A stretch of 64,000 bases of DNA, from contig OZ220746.1 of the NCBI GenBank assembly GCA_965117025.1, positions 1,302,001-1,366,000 of the forward strand, given 5' to 3'. The notes below the pieces were generated by a model that worked only from the letters and a program-made list of their open reading frames with translations, did no database searches and was not told where the DNA came from. Of the stretch, positions 63,843 through 64,000 are shown piece by piece (position 1 is the stretch's first letter; each line of letters opens with the position of its first letter). Source of the DNA: VXPQ01 sp965117025 (GTDB taxonomy: Bacteria; Bacteroidota; Rhodothermia; Rhodothermales; VXPQ01). The position numbers and the translations under genes were made by a program.

Positions 63843-64000
63843 TTGCTTCCGGCAGGACGGCCATGGGAAAAGCCATAGGGATGGAGTAACGGTTCCAGAC
63901 CCGGCACCTTGCAACCGCTGCGGGCGAGGTGATAGCGCGTGGCGCTGTCCATCCCGCCGCACCTGCACCCTTTGCGTCATACAGGGTATCGGATACAACC

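Noticed and set aside
63843..64000. Minus-strand frame entering from the right edge (to 63998)
   Set aside because: It runs antisense into the T9SS sorting domain and shows no motif; too little sequence to call a gene.

Overview
The window looks like a chromosomal contig from a marine or halophilic member of the Rhodothermota/Balneolota branch of the FCB (Bacteroidota-like) group. Evidence: four predicted secreted proteins end in 'YPNPF'-type C-terminal sorting domains of the type IX secretion system (T9SS), two PorV/PorQ-family outer-membrane proteins accompany one of them, and there is a GLPGLI/TonB-receptor pair, BshA (bacillithiol synthesis) and at least one TTTG/TAnnTTTG-type promoter. 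No rRNA, tRNA or CRISPR array was seen.

Layout. 1-2.1 kb: end of a cytochrome c maturation operon (ccmB, ccmC, a CcmD-like protein, ccmE of the Cys type). 2.2-7.4 kb: CPBP protease, bioY, a TPR protein, rsmA, mgtE. 7.4-8.1 kb: a VapBC-like toxin-antitoxin pair with a promoter/operator that can be read directly. 8.2-12.6 kb (minus): lipoprotein, T9SS cargo and two PorV-like barrels as one overlapping operon. 12.7-26.1 kb: housekeeping genes (site-2 protease, aminotransferase, coaD, rsmD, pdxJ, era, pdxB, bshA, MBL hydrolase, LptF/G permease, rsmI) and copies of a short terminal-inverted-repeat element. 26.3-33.3 kb: a small unknown gene pair, a double DoxX protein, hpf, ybeY, a cold-shock protein, a DUF2723 membrane protein and a DUF1499 remnant. 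33.4-38.4 kb (minus): an aa3-type cytochrome c oxidase operon headed by a blue-copper lipoprotein.

39.3-49.6 kb is an accessory surface region: a 1254-residue multidomain T9SS protein preceded directly by (GT)21, a TonB-linked outer-membrane barrel with a GLPGLI protein, and a second multidomain T9SS protein.

49.5-61.8 kb (minus) is the most interesting part: a run of about 13 tightly packed or overlapping genes headed by a CydA-like membrane subunit with no CydB, three c-type cytochromes (five CxxCH motifs in all, one protein with an ethylbenzene-dehydrogenase-like haem domain), a radical SAM/SPASM protein, a ferredoxin, three unknown proteins, a double Usp protein, an Mrp/NBP35 ATPase, a zinc-ribbon protein and a CopD-like protein. 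PCP_red domains (the BchB/ChlB C-terminal domain) occur five times in three of these proteins. I infer a cytochrome c-linked bd-like oxidase or reductase encoded with its own tetrapyrrole/Fe-S maturation machinery. With the Ccm system and the cox operon, this window holds much of the cell's terminal respiration.

The window ends with a secreted lamin-tail/Cache/T9SS protein divergent from the CydA-like operon. Starts were chosen from family length, signal peptides and gene overlaps, and several remain uncertain.
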